Positions 51,715-60,744 are shown, counted from the first letter of the stretch. The stretch: DNA of 64,000 bases from Microbacterium terregens (GCF_039534975.1 NZ_BAAAWH010000001.1:2046001-2110000), one strand, 5' to 3'. Notes: generated by a model not told the origin, from the sequence alone. Made by a program: numbers and translations.

Positions 51715-52581
51715 TCAGACCCGCGACTGCGAGATCGGGAAGGGCCCGTGCATTTCCCCTTCGATTGTGACCGTGAACGTCTTGGCACCGTTCGGTGCAC
51801 GAAGCTTATGGATCGAGGCGGAGAACGCAGATGGGACGTAAAGACCGACGGGGGTGTAGGCCCCTGTGATCGAGTCTCCCGCATCGGTTTGGATCAGCAC
51901 CGAACCCGGTTCACTGATGGGCTGACCGTCGTTTCGGGTGAGAGAGCCGACGAATGAGAGTGCGTACGGACCAAATTGGACATTGGGGAAGACGAAGTAG
52001 TAGGCCGAGACACCGGTGACGCTCCAGGTCGGGGGCAAAGGCGGGGCGGAGTCGCCCAGGTCTGGACCCGACCCATCTTTCCCTGGCCCGTCGCGTCCGG
52101 GTATTCCGGGCTCCGGGCTCGGTCCGGGTATCCCGGGCACCGGGCTCGGTCTGGGCAGTTGACTTTCAGCATCGGGGTTCCCGGTGCCCGGTCGCCCGGC
52201 GGGCGGCAGCGAATTGCCGTTCCTCGGCTCTTCGGGAATGACGGCTATCGGCGGTGGCGTCGCAGAGGGGATGCTGGCAGTTCGTGATGGCGTCGGAGAA
52301 GGGGGAACGATCTCCGGCTCTTTGAGCGTTTGAACGTCATCCTTCTCGGTCTTCCCGCCAGCAGTCGCGGGGAATTCGGCTTGAGGTTTCGAATAGTTGA
52401 TCCCAACGACCGTTCCCGACAAGACCAAGAGGACAAGCCCTATCGAAGAAATAAGCCAAATACGCCGACGCTTCACGACGTTTGCTCGTAAGGCGCGGGT
52501 CCGGTCGGGTTTTTGCTCGGGCGGGAGGTCACCCTCAGAGCATAACTCGGTCGCTAAACGCATAACACAGTCGCTAAACAC
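51715..52581 (-). CDS. Membrane-anchored protein with Pro/Gly-rich stalk
   Basis: A frame of up to 288 residues: basic N-terminal cytosolic part, one transmembrane helix (RRRIWLISSIGLVLLVLSG, about 38-60), a long Pro/Ser/Gly spacer including collagen-like SPVPGIPGPSPEPGIPG and GRDGPGKDGSGPD, then a C-terminal beta-rich domain (about 188-288; WSVTGVSAYYFVFPNVQFGP). Probably a cell-surface protein; function unknown. The start is uncertain: a GTG at 52581, an ATG six codons later, or a GTG next to the helix. The first two lie inside a 20-bp tandem repeat. Confidence 0.65.
   Translation of the reverse strand: MFSDCVMRLATELCSEGDLPPEQKPDRTRALRANVVKRRRIWLISSIGLVLLVLSGTVVGINYSKPQAEFPATAGGKTEKDDVQTLKEPEIVPPSPTPSRTASIPSATPPPIAVIPEEPRNGNSLPPAGRPGTGNPDAESQLPRPSPVPGIPGPSPEPGIPGRDGPGKDGSGPDLGDSAPPLPPTWSVTGVSAYYFVFPNVQFGPYALSFVGSLTRNDGQPISEPGSVLIQTDAGDSITGAYTPVGLYVPSAFSASIHKLRAPNGAKTFTVTIEGEMHGPFPISQSRV
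52540..52579. repeat. Tandem 20-bp repeat
   Basis: GCATAACTCGGTCGCTAAAC and GCATAACACAGTCGCTAAAC, head to tail, two mismatches. It overlaps the possible first codons of the Pro/Gly-rich membrane protein gene and may instead be upstream regulatory DNA if translation begins later. Confidence 0.75.
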
Positions 52582-52610
52582 TCAACGGCCGATTGTCGGC
52601 AAATCGCGAT

Positions 52611-52970
52611 TCATTCCGCTGCTGACCGGCTCACCGAAGTCACCGGTCCCGCTCGATCAATTCCCGAGCCGCGGAGGTTGACGGGGTCGGCCAAAGGTCT
52701 CGCCAACTCGCGGGCGCTGTCGACGAGCGTGAAAATGCTATCCAAATCGAGAAGATCTTCCGCATCGCCGTCGTCCTAAGTGACGAATTTATCGGTGCGA
52801 CAGCCGATGCAGATCTGAGCGCGGTTGATGGAACCGTCGGAACTTAGGAAGGGAATGTTTGCGACATCCATCGTCTCTGCAAAGGCGAGCTGGAGACGGT
52901 ACCTCATCACGGCGTCCGCGATCCCCGTTCCCGTGAGAAACGACCTGCTCGCAACGGGAATGGTTTTCAT
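52611..52970 (-). pseudogene. Hypothetical gene interrupted by an in-frame TAG
   Basis: The frame starts MKTIPVASRSFLTGTGIADA and runs 64 codons to TAG at 52776-52778, then continues in the same frame with strongly protein-like sequence (DDGDAEDLLDLDSIFTLVD, ARELARPLADP) to TGA at 52611. The undamaged product would be about 119 residues. The N-terminal pattern resembles small actinobacterial proteins of unknown function that carry a similar LTG..IADA segment. A single nonsense change seems the simplest explanation. Confidence 0.55.
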
Positions 52971-53081
52971 TACATAAGCCCGTTGCGCCGAATAGCGCTG
53001 ATTGTTACCGGATGTGTGCGCCGGTGTCGTTGCGCGTCAGCGTGGAACCCGCGGGTTGCGGCATCCCGTTAACGTCGCGAC

Positions 53082-53633
53082 ATGACTATCGCTGACACCT
53101 TCACCCTGTCCGACATCACCACTACCGAGCGGGACGATCGGCTCGAAGCAGCAGCGCGCGAGTGGAGCGACCGCATCGACGCCGACCGGTCCGCGGCACA
53201 CCTGACATATCGCGTCTCCGGTGCCGGAGAGGGATCCGTGGCCACGCGGGTGCGGGCGGGCGGACACGAGTTCTGGATCGACGAGCCGGCGGCGCTGGCG
53301 GGCGATGACGTCGCCGCAAGCCCGGTCGAGTATGCGCTCGGTGCGCTGATCGCCTGTCAAGTCGTTGTCTTCCGCCTCTACTCGAATGCGCTGGGCATCC
53401 CGTTCGACGAGATCGTTGTGCGGGCCGAAGGAGACCTCGACGCGGCGCGGCTGTTCGGCAAGGACCCATCGGTCCGCCCCGGGTTCAACGCCATACGGCT
53501 GCACATCGACCTCAGTGGGCCCGAGTCTGCGGCGCGGTACGAAGAGCTTCGCCAGGTTGTGGACGCCCACTGCCCGGTGCTGGACCTGTTCACAAACCCG
53601 ACAGCGGTCACGACCTCGGTTCGGAAGGTCTGA
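53082..53633 (+). CDS. OsmC family protein
   Basis: A 183-residue OsmC/Ohr-fold protein. The two redox cysteines typical of the family appear as ALIACQVVVFRLY and DAHCPVLDLF, and SPVEYALGALIAC is the usual active-site lead-in. OsmC proteins reduce organic hydroperoxides with lipoyl or thiol partners. TAACGT lies 6 nt before the ATG. Intact gene in a scarred region. Confidence 0.9.
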   Translation: MTIADTFTLSDITTTERDDRLEAAAREWSDRIDADRSAAHLTYRVSGAGEGSVATRVRAGGHEFWIDEPAALAGDDVAASPVEYALGALIACQVVVFRLYSNALGIPFDEIVVRAEGDLDAARLFGKDPSVRPGFNAIRLHIDLSGPESAARYEELRQVVDAHCPVLDLFTNPTAVTTSVRKV

Positions 53634-54037
53634 ACGGCTGCGGTGCCTGAGGGATCGGCCGCTCGGACTAAGAGGCTGCGCGTCGAGGAGTTCATGGTGC
53701 GGATAGGCGTGGTCGCCACCGGTCTCGGGTGACGGACGTCGGGAGATTTCAGAATGGCGGTCGGCCGCGGAGACCACCGGCTGCTGGACCCGGGGTCTCC
53801 TCCGCGGACTGAGCGAGCGCGGCCGGACGTTCGCGACCGACACCGACCCGCTCCGACTTGCCTTGGTCACTTCCGAAGCGCACGCCCTCAAGGCCGGCGC
53901 CAAAAGCACCCCTCCTCGTAGCGAGGCTGGCAGAGGTGCCGGGTTCCTTCTTCCAGTTTGGGGAACATTTGCACACTTCGGTCAGCCGACTCCCGGCCCG
54001 CTTGCAACGCGGGAAGCGGCAGGTCCTATGCTGACGA
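53634..54037. other. Gap after the OsmC gene
   Basis: No convincing gene on either strand. An imperfect inverted repeat, CCGCGGAGACC (53765-53775) against GGTCTCC-TCC-GCGG (53794-53807), may terminate the OsmC transcript. The rest looks like non-coding remnant DNA. Confidence 0.4.
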
Positions 54038-54148
54038 ATGCGCGTTCAACGGGCCGATTCACGCGGTCCTTCAGATGAGATGTCGCTCCCCGCGGGGCGA
54101 CCCTTTGCCGTTGACTTCGTCAGCGCTCACTATCCGCAGGACCCGTAA
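54038..54148 (+). CDS. Possible 36-codon leaderless small ORF
   Basis: An ATG 5 nt after TATGCT (54027-54032) opens a 36-codon frame ending LPAGRPFAVDFVSAHYPQDP. It is followed after 14 bp by the next gene, which has its own SD, so the two could be co-transcribed. No homology recognised. Confidence 0.3.
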   Translation: MRVQRADSRGPSDEMSLPAGRPFAVDFVSAHYPQDP

Positions 54149-54162
54149 GGCCGGGAGGTTCA

Positions 54163-54438
54163 ATGGAGCGAGGCCTGTTGGCAGAGGTCGATCGCATGAT
54201 CGACTTGCTCTCTCCCGCCAAGCGAGAAACCGTCCGCGAGATCGTAGTGGACGCTGTCCATCGCGGCCATCTCCCGCCCGGCAACCTCCGCGTTCTCGAC
54301 TCCGTCACCGGATCTCCGCTTGCCGGAGACACGCTGTCCCAAGCGCTCGCTGAGTCGAGTCCACAGCCGACCGATGCACGCCGAATCGGAGAGAACCGGC
54401 ATGGGGAAAGTTCGGGCACCACCGAGGGCAGCCACTGA
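54163..54438 (+). CDS. Hypothetical protein, 91 aa
   Basis: SD GGGAGG stands 4 nt before the ATG. The first half is helical and protein-like (GLLAEVDRMIDLLSPAKRET, REIVVDAVHRGHLPPGNLRV); the second half is polar and low in structure. No family recognised. It lies between the OsmC gene and the COG1839-type gene on the same strand. Confidence 0.45.
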   Translation: MERGLLAEVDRMIDLLSPAKRETVREIVVDAVHRGHLPPGNLRVLDSVTGSPLAGDTLSQALAESSPQPTDARRIGENRHGESSGTTEGSH

Positions 54439-54593
54439 CGCCTGGAGCCTCGATCGGTTGCGGACCGTCGTGCGGGTGTGCGGCTCTCGCTCGGCACTGA
54501 GTGTCTTGGATGAAGGTGGCAGAGGGGGGCTGCTCGACGGCGGCACGCCGGCTCTGGTGCGGGTCTATGCTGACGGCGTCGAAGGAGGTCACC

Positions 54594-55082
54594 GTGACTG
54601 TCGAGATCGAGGTCGTCCCACTTGAGAAGCCCGACGACGTGAATGTCATCGTCGGTCAGTCTCATTTCATCAAAACGGTCGAAGACCTCCACGAGGCGCT
54701 GGCCGGGGTCGGCGGCACGCTGAAGTTCGGAGTCGCGTTCTGTGAGGCTTCCGGTGCACGGCTGGTCAGGCGCACCGGCAACGATGACTCGCTGGTGGAC
54801 CTCGCTGTCGCGGCCGCGATGTCCGTCGGCGCCGGGCACTCCTTTGTGATCATGTTGCGTGACGGGTTCCCGGTGAACGTGCTCAACCAGGTGAAAGCGG
54901 TGCCGGAGGTGTGTTCGATCTTCTGCGCCACAGCGAATTCGGTGCAGATCCTCGTCGCCGTCACCGACGCCGGCCGCGGCGTGGCAGGCGTCATCGACGG
55001 CGAGCCGCCCGTCGGCGTCGAGACCGAGCAGGATGTCGCCGACCGCAAGGACCTGTTGCGCGCAATCGGCTACAAGCTCTGA
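54594..55082 (+). CDS. Adenosine-specific kinase-like protein (COG1839/DUF355)
   Basis: A 162-residue protein matching the ASK family in pattern: EKPDDVNVIVGQSHFIKTVED, KFGVAFCEASGARLVRRTGND, VGAGHSFVIMLRDGFPVNVL and a C-terminal DVADRKDLLRAIGYKL. The archaeal prototype (PAE2307) binds adenosine/AMP; the role in actinobacteria is unknown. The GTG has a strong SD (AAGGAGGT, 4 nt spacer), so longer upstream frames are not used. The family is commoner in archaea and anaerobes, hinting at transfer. Confidence 0.85.
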   Translation: MTVEIEVVPLEKPDDVNVIVGQSHFIKTVEDLHEALAGVGGTLKFGVAFCEASGARLVRRTGNDDSLVDLAVAAAMSVGAGHSFVIMLRDGFPVNVLNQVKAVPEVCSIFCATANSVQILVAVTDAGRGVAGVIDGEPPVGVETEQDVADRKDLLRAIGYKL

Positions 55083-55213
55083 ACGAGGGTCGGACCGACA
55101 AGCGGTGAAGGACCGGCCTGCGAATGGCTGGTCGGGGACCTGACAGGATCAAGAGTCGGCGGGCTCGTTCTCTCTCGTGACTCGCGCGCGGCTGCCGGTG
55201 GAGGAGTTGTTCG

Positions 55214-55774
55214 ATGGGTCGTTGTCCCGTTCCCTATCTGCGTCGACTGATCCAGGACCGCAACCAGCACCCGCCCGCCTCGCTCGACGCGAACCCAGGC
55301 ACCGCGCCAGACCTGGCGACATGGCCCGCCGTTGGGTCGACCCGCTTCCGACGATCCGAAGCGACTGCGCCGATCGGCCAGGGCGATCAGGTGTGGGAGC
55401 GCGCGACACAAGACGTTCTGCGCTGGGCGGTGAAGGCGCGCAGCGGGTTCACTGTGGACGACGCGCGCAAGGTTACGCCGGGCTCCGAACTGACGATCAC
55501 GGCCCGGATGGCCGGCGTGACGATCCGCGAACCCGTTCGAGTCGCAACCGTCGTCGAGAACGATACGCGAGTGGGTTTCTCGTATCGAACGCTCCCGGGG
55601 CATCCCGTGACCGGCGAGGAAGCGTTCATCGTGCACCGCGACGGCGACGACGTGTTCGTCACCGTTCGATCACTGACAGCGCCGGGCAACGAGCAGCCGT
55701 GGCGTGCACTGTACCCGCTCCTCCGCATCGCCCAGGTCATCGCCCGGCGCCGCTACCTTCGCGCTCTTCGCTAA
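55214..55774 (+). CDS. DUF1990 family protein (second copy)
   Basis: A 186-residue DUF1990-type protein related in pattern to the one at 22.6-23.3 kb: DQVWERATQDVLRWAVKARS, PGSELTITARMAGVTI, GHPVTGEEAFIVHRDGDDV and a C-terminal RRRYLRAL helix. It lacks about 30 N-terminal residues of the other copy. GGAGGAG precedes the ATG by 7 nt. Confidence 0.8.
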   Translation: MGRCPVPYLRRLIQDRNQHPPASLDANPGTAPDLATWPAVGSTRFRRSEATAPIGQGDQVWERATQDVLRWAVKARSGFTVDDARKVTPGSELTITARMAGVTIREPVRVATVVENDTRVGFSYRTLPGHPVTGEEAFIVHRDGDDVFVTVRSLTAPGNEQPWRALYPLLRIAQVIARRRYLRALR

Positions 55775-55900
55775 GGAGTCGCTGCGCACCGAGAGCCGGC
55801 GCTCCGTCGCGGAAACGGCGTTGATAACGCGCTGATATCGACGAGTGGCAGAACGGTCATCTCAGCAACGGGCATCAGCCCGCCGACGCAGGGGGATGAC

Positions 55901-57193
55901 ATGAGATCTACGACTTCGCGGATGGCCTGGCTGCTCGCGCCCGTGCTCGTGACGATTTCGGTGGTCGGGCTGGCGGGTCCGGCCACCGGTGGCCAGGGGC
56001 ACGGCGAGACGGGCCCACCGGATGCATCGGTCGCGAACTGGGATGCCGTCGGCACACAGGCGTTCACGGCCGCCGCATTGTCGCCAGCCGAAGGGCACAC
56101 GATCTTCGCGTACGTGGCCATCGCTGTCTACGACTCGGTGATGGCAGTCGAAGGCGGGTACAAGCCTTTCCTCGTGGATGCCGATGCGCCCGACGGAGCC
56201 TCGGCGGAGGCGGCGGTTGCGGCGGCGGCGCGAGGCGTTCTCAACCACTACCTCCCGGATCAGTCTGTTTCGATCGTCGAGCCGGCATACACCGCGGCCC
56301 TCGCCGCGATCCCGGACGGGACGGCGGAGAGCGACGGCGTGGCGATCGGTGCCGAGGTCGCGAGCGAACTGATCGCCCTGCGCGCGGACGACGGCTTCCG
56401 GGCTCCGGTGACGTACACGCCCCCCAACCCGCCCGTACCGGGGGCGTGGCTGCCGACAGCGCCGACGCCACCGGTCGGCCCGTACCTCGGTCTCATGAAG
56501 CCGTTCGCGCTCGCCTCGGCCGACCAATTCCGACCGGGCGGTCCACCCGACCTCCGCAGCCGCGAATGGGCGCGCGACTACAACGAGGTCAAGGAGATCG
56601 GCTCGAGCACCAGTACGACGCGAACCGCCGACCAGACCCTGGCGACCAAGTTCTGGGCGGAACCACCTGTCCAGCAGGCGCGCGGTTCGTTCCGCAAGTT
56701 CGTGCTCGACCACCAGCTCGACGTCGTCGGTGCGGCACGCTTCATGGCGATGATCTCGGTGACCTACGCGGACGCGCTGATCGCCTGCTTCGACGCCAAG
56801 TACCACTACACGTTCTGGCGACCGATCACGGCTATCCCAGCCGGCGACACCGACGGCAATGCCAGGACGGCAGGCGATCCGTCGTGGTCGACGCTCCTGC
56901 CTGCGACGCCGAACCACCCGGAGTATCCGAGCGCACACTCGTGCATCACCCCTTCCGCGGGATGGGTGATCGCGAGATTCCTGCCCGGCTCGCGAATCGA
57001 CTTCACGATCCCCAGCCTGACCGGGCTCGGCGATCGCACGTTCGCGCGGCCCGGTGACCTGACGTACGAGGTCGGCAACGCCCGCATCTGGGGCGGCATC
57101 CACTTCCGCTCTGCCGTTGAGGACGGCGTCGCCATCAGCATGCGGGTGACGTTCTGGGTGCTCGCCCACCACTTCCACCAATCGCACCGCTAG
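55901..57193 (+). CDS. Secreted vanadium-dependent haloperoxidase-like PAP2 protein
   Basis: A 430-residue protein with a signal peptide (about 1-30) and the vanadate/phosphate-binding PAP2 motifs in order: YHYTFWRPITAI (Lys/Arg region), HPEYPSAHSC (PSxH) and GGIHFRSAVEDG (catalytic His with downstream Arg). Such enzymes oxidise halides with H2O2 or act as phosphatases; which applies cannot be told. The start is ATG after GCAGGGGG. It is 119 bp upstream of the BTAD-nSTAND gene, both on the plus strand. Confidence 0.88.
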   Translation: MRSTTSRMAWLLAPVLVTISVVGLAGPATGGQGHGETGPPDASVANWDAVGTQAFTAAALSPAEGHTIFAYVAIAVYDSVMAVEGGYKPFLVDADAPDGASAEAAVAAAARGVLNHYLPDQSVSIVEPAYTAALAAIPDGTAESDGVAIGAEVASELIALRADDGFRAPVTYTPPNPPVPGAWLPTAPTPPVGPYLGLMKPFALASADQFRPGGPPDLRSREWARDYNEVKEIGSSTSTTRTADQTLATKFWAEPPVQQARGSFRKFVLDHQLDVVGAARFMAMISVTYADALIACFDAKYHYTFWRPITAIPAGDTDGNARTAGDPSWSTLLPATPNHPEYPSAHSCITPSAGWVIARFLPGSRIDFTIPSLTGLGDRTFARPGDLTYEVGNARIWGGIHFRSAVEDGVAISMRVTFWVLAHHFHQSHR

Positions 57194-57277
57194 ACCCTGG
57201 GTTCGCGCCCGAGGTGCGAGATGCGCGGCCCGACCCGGTGCCGTCGAGAGTGCGCCGGGTCGGCGAAGTCAACTGTC

Positions 57278-57306
57278 TTGACGGATGTTGGAGTCAGGGT
57301 CACAGT
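57278..57306 (+). promoter_or_regulatory. Predicted promoter of the BTAD-nSTAND gene
   Basis: TTGACG (57278-57283), 17-nt spacer, CACAGT (57301-57306), then 6 nt to the ATG. It is the best -35 match seen in the window. Confidence 0.5.
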
Positions 57307-57312
57307 GGCGTC

Positions 57313-59391
57313 ATGGAGGTGCGCGTTCTGGGAGCGCTGACACTCGACGACGGCCGGATTCCTTTGGCTCGGCGGGATCGTGCAGTGATTGGTGCGCTCA
57401 CGGTCCGGCTGGGCGCATCCTTGTCGGTCGATGCTCTCGCGGCGGCGCTCTGGGGCGACAGCCCACCCCCGTCGTGGCCGCATATCGTTCCCGGGTGCAT
57501 CATGCGGTTGCGCCGTCTTATCGCACCTGCCCAGATCGAAACCACCCCGCACGGGTATCGGCTGATCCCGGAGCACGTCGAGCTGGACGCCGAGCGGTTC
57601 GAGGTCCTCGTGACGCGGGGCACCGAACAGCTGGAGCTCGGTGAGCCTGAGCGTGCGGCGCACACGTTCGCGGAGGCGCTCGCACTGTGGCGGGGCGAAC
57701 CGTTCATCGAGCTCCTCGACTGGGAACCCGCTCAGATCGCGTCCGGTCGCCTGGAGGAGATGCGTCTGGGTGTCGAGGAGCTGCTCCTTGACGCACGTCT
57801 GCAGTCGGGCGAGGTTCAGGAGGTCGCCGCGTCGGCGCGCGGCCGCGTTGCCGAGGCACCGTTGCGCGAGCGGCGCTGGGTGACGCTTGCCGTGGCGCAA
57901 TACCGCCAGGGTCGGCAAGCCGATGCGCTGGCCACCGTGCGCAGGGCCCGGGCGCTGCTGGCCGCGGAACTCGGACTGGACCCATGCACGGAGCTCGCCG
58001 AGCTGGAGCAGGCGATCCTCAGGCAGGATCCCTGCCTTCTTTCAGACCAGGCGTCCCGCGTCGCGAGCCCGGAGTGTCCGTACTTCGGCCTGCCCCCCGC
58101 GGGGGCGGGCGACGCAGAACGCTACTTCGGTCGCGAGCAGGAGCTGGCCGGCGCGCTCCAGGCACTCGACGAGCACGGCGTGCTGCTGGTCGCGGGCTCA
58201 TCGGGCGTCGGCAAATCCTCGTTCGTCAGGGCAGGCATCGGTGAGCAGTTTCTCGCGCGCGAGATCGAGGTCGCCATCGTGACGCCCGGGGAGCACCCGA
58301 TCGACACACTTCGCGACACAGGAATCCGGGCCCGAGAATCGCTGCTCATCGTCGATCAGTGCGAGCAGGCGTTCGCCGCAGACGACCCCGCCGAGATCTG
58401 CGAGTTCTTCAGCCTCCTATCGCGAATGGCATTCTCTACGATGCTCGTCGTCGCGATCCGCGCCGACCGTCTCGGCGACCTCGCAGATCACGAGGGATTC
58501 GCGCAGATCATTCAGTCCCACATGCTGATACTCACCGCGCTGAGCCCTGAAGGACTCCGGGCCGTGATCGAGAAGCCCGCCGAGCAGGCCGGGCTCATCC
58601 TCGAGCCGGGCCTCGTCGAGATCCTCGTCCGCGACGCCGATGGTCGAACCCTTCCACTGTTGTCCCACGCCCTGCGTCAGGTGTGGTCACGCCGGGAAGG
58701 GCGCGTACTGACCGTCGACGGGTACCGGGCATCCGGCGAGATCGAGGGTGCCGTCGCGAAGACCGCAGAAGAAGTGTTCGGCGGACTCTCGTCGGACGGG
58801 CAGCGGCTGGTGCGCGACATCCTGCTCCGTCTGGTCGAATCCTCGGCGGACGGCGCTGTCATACCTCGTCGGGTCGAGCGCGCGCGGATCGCGATCGACG
58901 CCGCCCATGCGCAGATCGTGGACCGGCTGGTTGATGCGCGCCTCCTCACGACCGACGAGGAGTCGGTGCAGGTCTCGCACGAAGCGCTGGCTCGGGAATG
59001 GCCGCGGCTGAAGGACTGGCTTGCCGACGACGTCCAGGGGCAGCGGATCATGCGCCACCTCAGTTCCGCCGCCGCCGCCTGGGATGCGATGGGACGACCC
59101 GACAGCGAGATCTACCGTGGCGTTCGGCTCACGACGGCCCAGCGCTGGCGGGATGGCGTCGATCCCGCACTCACGGTGGTCGAGCGGGAGTTCCTCGACG
59201 CCTCCGCAGCCCATGAGACCGCGGGACTCGCGGCCGCGCAGACGCAGCTGCACAAGAAGCGACGCATGGTGCGCCGACTGACCTGGGGTTCCGCCGCCGC
59301 CGCCGCTCTCGCGATCGTCGCTGTCACCGCAGCCTCTTCGCGGGTGGGACCACCGAGACCCACGGATCCTTCGCCACCCACGGTGCAATGA
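57313..59391 (+). CDS. BTAD-nSTAND ATPase regulator ending after a membrane helix
   Basis: A 692-residue protein: an OmpR-like winged helix plus bacterial transcriptional activator domain (about 1-240, SARP-like), then an nSTAND ATPase with Walker A AGSSGVGKSSF (about 294-304), Walker B LLIVDQCEQAF and the C-terminal REWPRLKDWL segment. Relatives usually continue into WD40 or TPR repeats. This one stops about 15 residues after a hydrophobic helix (WGSAAAAALAIVAVTAAS), so it lacks a repeat sensor and looks membrane-tethered. The target genes are unknown; the haloperoxidase gene upstream is a candidate. Confidence 0.85.
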   Translation: MEVRVLGALTLDDGRIPLARRDRAVIGALTVRLGASLSVDALAAALWGDSPPPSWPHIVPGCIMRLRRLIAPAQIETTPHGYRLIPEHVELDAERFEVLVTRGTEQLELGEPERAAHTFAEALALWRGEPFIELLDWEPAQIASGRLEEMRLGVEELLLDARLQSGEVQEVAASARGRVAEAPLRERRWVTLAVAQYRQGRQADALATVRRARALLAAELGLDPCTELAELEQAILRQDPCLLSDQASRVASPECPYFGLPPAGAGDAERYFGREQELAGALQALDEHGVLLVAGSSGVGKSSFVRAGIGEQFLAREIEVAIVTPGEHPIDTLRDTGIRARESLLIVDQCEQAFAADDPAEICEFFSLLSRMAFSTMLVVAIRADRLGDLADHEGFAQIIQSHMLILTALSPEGLRAVIEKPAEQAGLILEPGLVEILVRDADGRTLPLLSHALRQVWSRREGRVLTVDGYRASGEIEGAVAKTAEEVFGGLSSDGQRLVRDILLRLVESSADGAVIPRRVERARIAIDAAHAQIVDRLVDARLLTTDEESVQVSHEALAREWPRLKDWLADDVQGQRIMRHLSSAAAAWDAMGRPDSEIYRGVRLTTAQRWRDGVDPALTVVEREFLDASAAHETAGLAAAQTQLHKKRRMVRRLTWGSAAAAALAIVAVTAASSRVGPPRPTDPSPPTVQ

Positions 59392-59547
59392 GGACGACCG
59401 AACCCGCGGTCGTGCGATCTCACGCCGCAGCGACCAGCCGCGTCCTCAACCCGTGCTGCTCATCGGCTTCCCCAGGGCGGACCGATGCGGCCGGCTGCCA
59501 TGTCCCCGGTGCGTGCGACGATCCCCAGGACGGGCGAGGAGTGTGGG

Positions 59548-60744
59548 ATGCGCGGCGAGGCGACCGTACTGCACGCTGACCTCGACGCCTTCTACGCCTC
59601 GGTCGAGCAGCGCGATGCGCCCGCGCTGCGCGGCCGACCGGTCATCGTCGGCGGCGGTGTCGTGCTGGCAGCCAGCTACGAGGCGAAAGCCCGCGGCGTG
59701 CGAACCGCAATGGGCGGCCGTCAGGCGCGCGAGCTGTGTCCGGATGCTGTGATCGTCCCGCCGCGGATGGACGTGTATTCCGCGGCCAGTCGAGACGTGT
59801 TCGCGATCTTCCGCGACACGACACCGCTCGTGGAGGGGCTCTCCATCGACGAGGCGTTCCTCGAGGTAGGTGGCCTCGGACGCATCGCGGGGACACCTGA
59901 GCAGATCGCGGCGCGATTGCGTGAGCGGGTTCGTGCGGAGGTCGGACTCGCCATCTCGGTCGGTGTCGCTCGCACCAAATTCCTCGCGAAGGTTGCCAGC
60001 GCGGTCAGCAAGCCCGACGGACTGCTCGTGGTCGAACCCGAACGGGAGCAGGCGTTCCTGCACCCGTTGCCTGTCGAACGGCTGTGGGGCGTGGGCGCCG
60101 TGACCGCCGAGAAGCTGCACCGGCTCGGCATCCACACGGTCGGCGAGCTGGCCGAGCTCGAAGCCGCGACCGCCGAGAGGCTGCTCGGCAAGGCGACCGG
60201 GTCGCACCTGCACGCGCTGGCGCGGCTGCGCGATCCGCGCCCCGTCGACACCACCCGGCGTCGCGGCTCCATCGGCTCCCAGCGCGCGCTCGGCAGCCGC
60301 GCGCGCTCGGGGGGCGAGCTCGACCTCCTCCTCACTCAGATCGTGGATCGGCTCGCCCGGCGCCTGCGCGACCGCGAGCGGGCGTGTCGCACGGTGGTGC
60401 TGCGCCTCCGCTACGGCGACTTCGCGAAGGCCACCCGATCGCGCACGATGCGCTCCCCCTCCGACCGCACCACGGTGCTGCTCGCCGTTGCACGAGGTCT
60501 GCTCGCCGTCGCCCAGCCGGAGATCGCGGCGCGCGGCATCACCCTCATCGGCGTCTCGTTCTCGCAGCTGGTGCGCGCAGACAGCCTTCCGCCGGAGCTG
60601 CCGATCGACTGGGAAGACGGGGTGCGCCTCGACGCGGTGCTCGATGCGGTGCGCGATCGCTTCGGCGCGTCTGCGGTCGCCCGGGCCGGGCAACTCGGTC
60701 GCGACCCCGGCTGGTCGACCCCGCTGCTGCCGGAACACGAGTGA
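59548..60744 (+). CDS. dinB: DNA polymerase IV (Y family)
   Basis: A 398-residue translesion polymerase. Catalytic acidic motifs are HADLDAFYASVEQ and GLSIDEAFLEV; SVGVARTKFLAKVAS and the helix-hairpin-helix WGVGAVTAEKLHRLGI follow. No beta-clamp motif is obvious at the C-terminus, which ends TPLLPEHE. SD GAGGAG lies 7 nt before the ATG, so upstream in-frame starts are rejected. A degenerate LexA-like sequence at 59399-59412 is weak. Confidence 0.95.
   Translation: MRGEATVLHADLDAFYASVEQRDAPALRGRPVIVGGGVVLAASYEAKARGVRTAMGGRQARELCPDAVIVPPRMDVYSAASRDVFAIFRDTTPLVEGLSIDEAFLEVGGLGRIAGTPEQIAARLRERVRAEVGLAISVGVARTKFLAKVASAVSKPDGLLVVEPEREQAFLHPLPVERLWGVGAVTAEKLHRLGIHTVGELAELEAATAERLLGKATGSHLHALARLRDPRPVDTTRRRGSIGSQRALGSRARSGGELDLLLTQIVDRLARRLRDRERACRTVVLRLRYGDFAKATRSRTMRSPSDRTTVLLAVARGLLAVAQPEIAARGITLIGVSFSQLVRADSLPPELPIDWEDGVRLDAVLDAVRDRFGASAVARAGQLGRDPGWSTPLLPEHE

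Noticed and set aside
53749..54078. Overlapping small frames on both strands after the OsmC gene
   Set aside because: No start with RBS or -10 support, biased composition, no recognisable domain.
59399..59412. LexA-box-like CGAACCCGCGGTCG before dinB
   Set aside because: It departs from CGAAC-N4-GTTCG in the second half-site and lies about 140 bp from the start; too weak to list as a feature.
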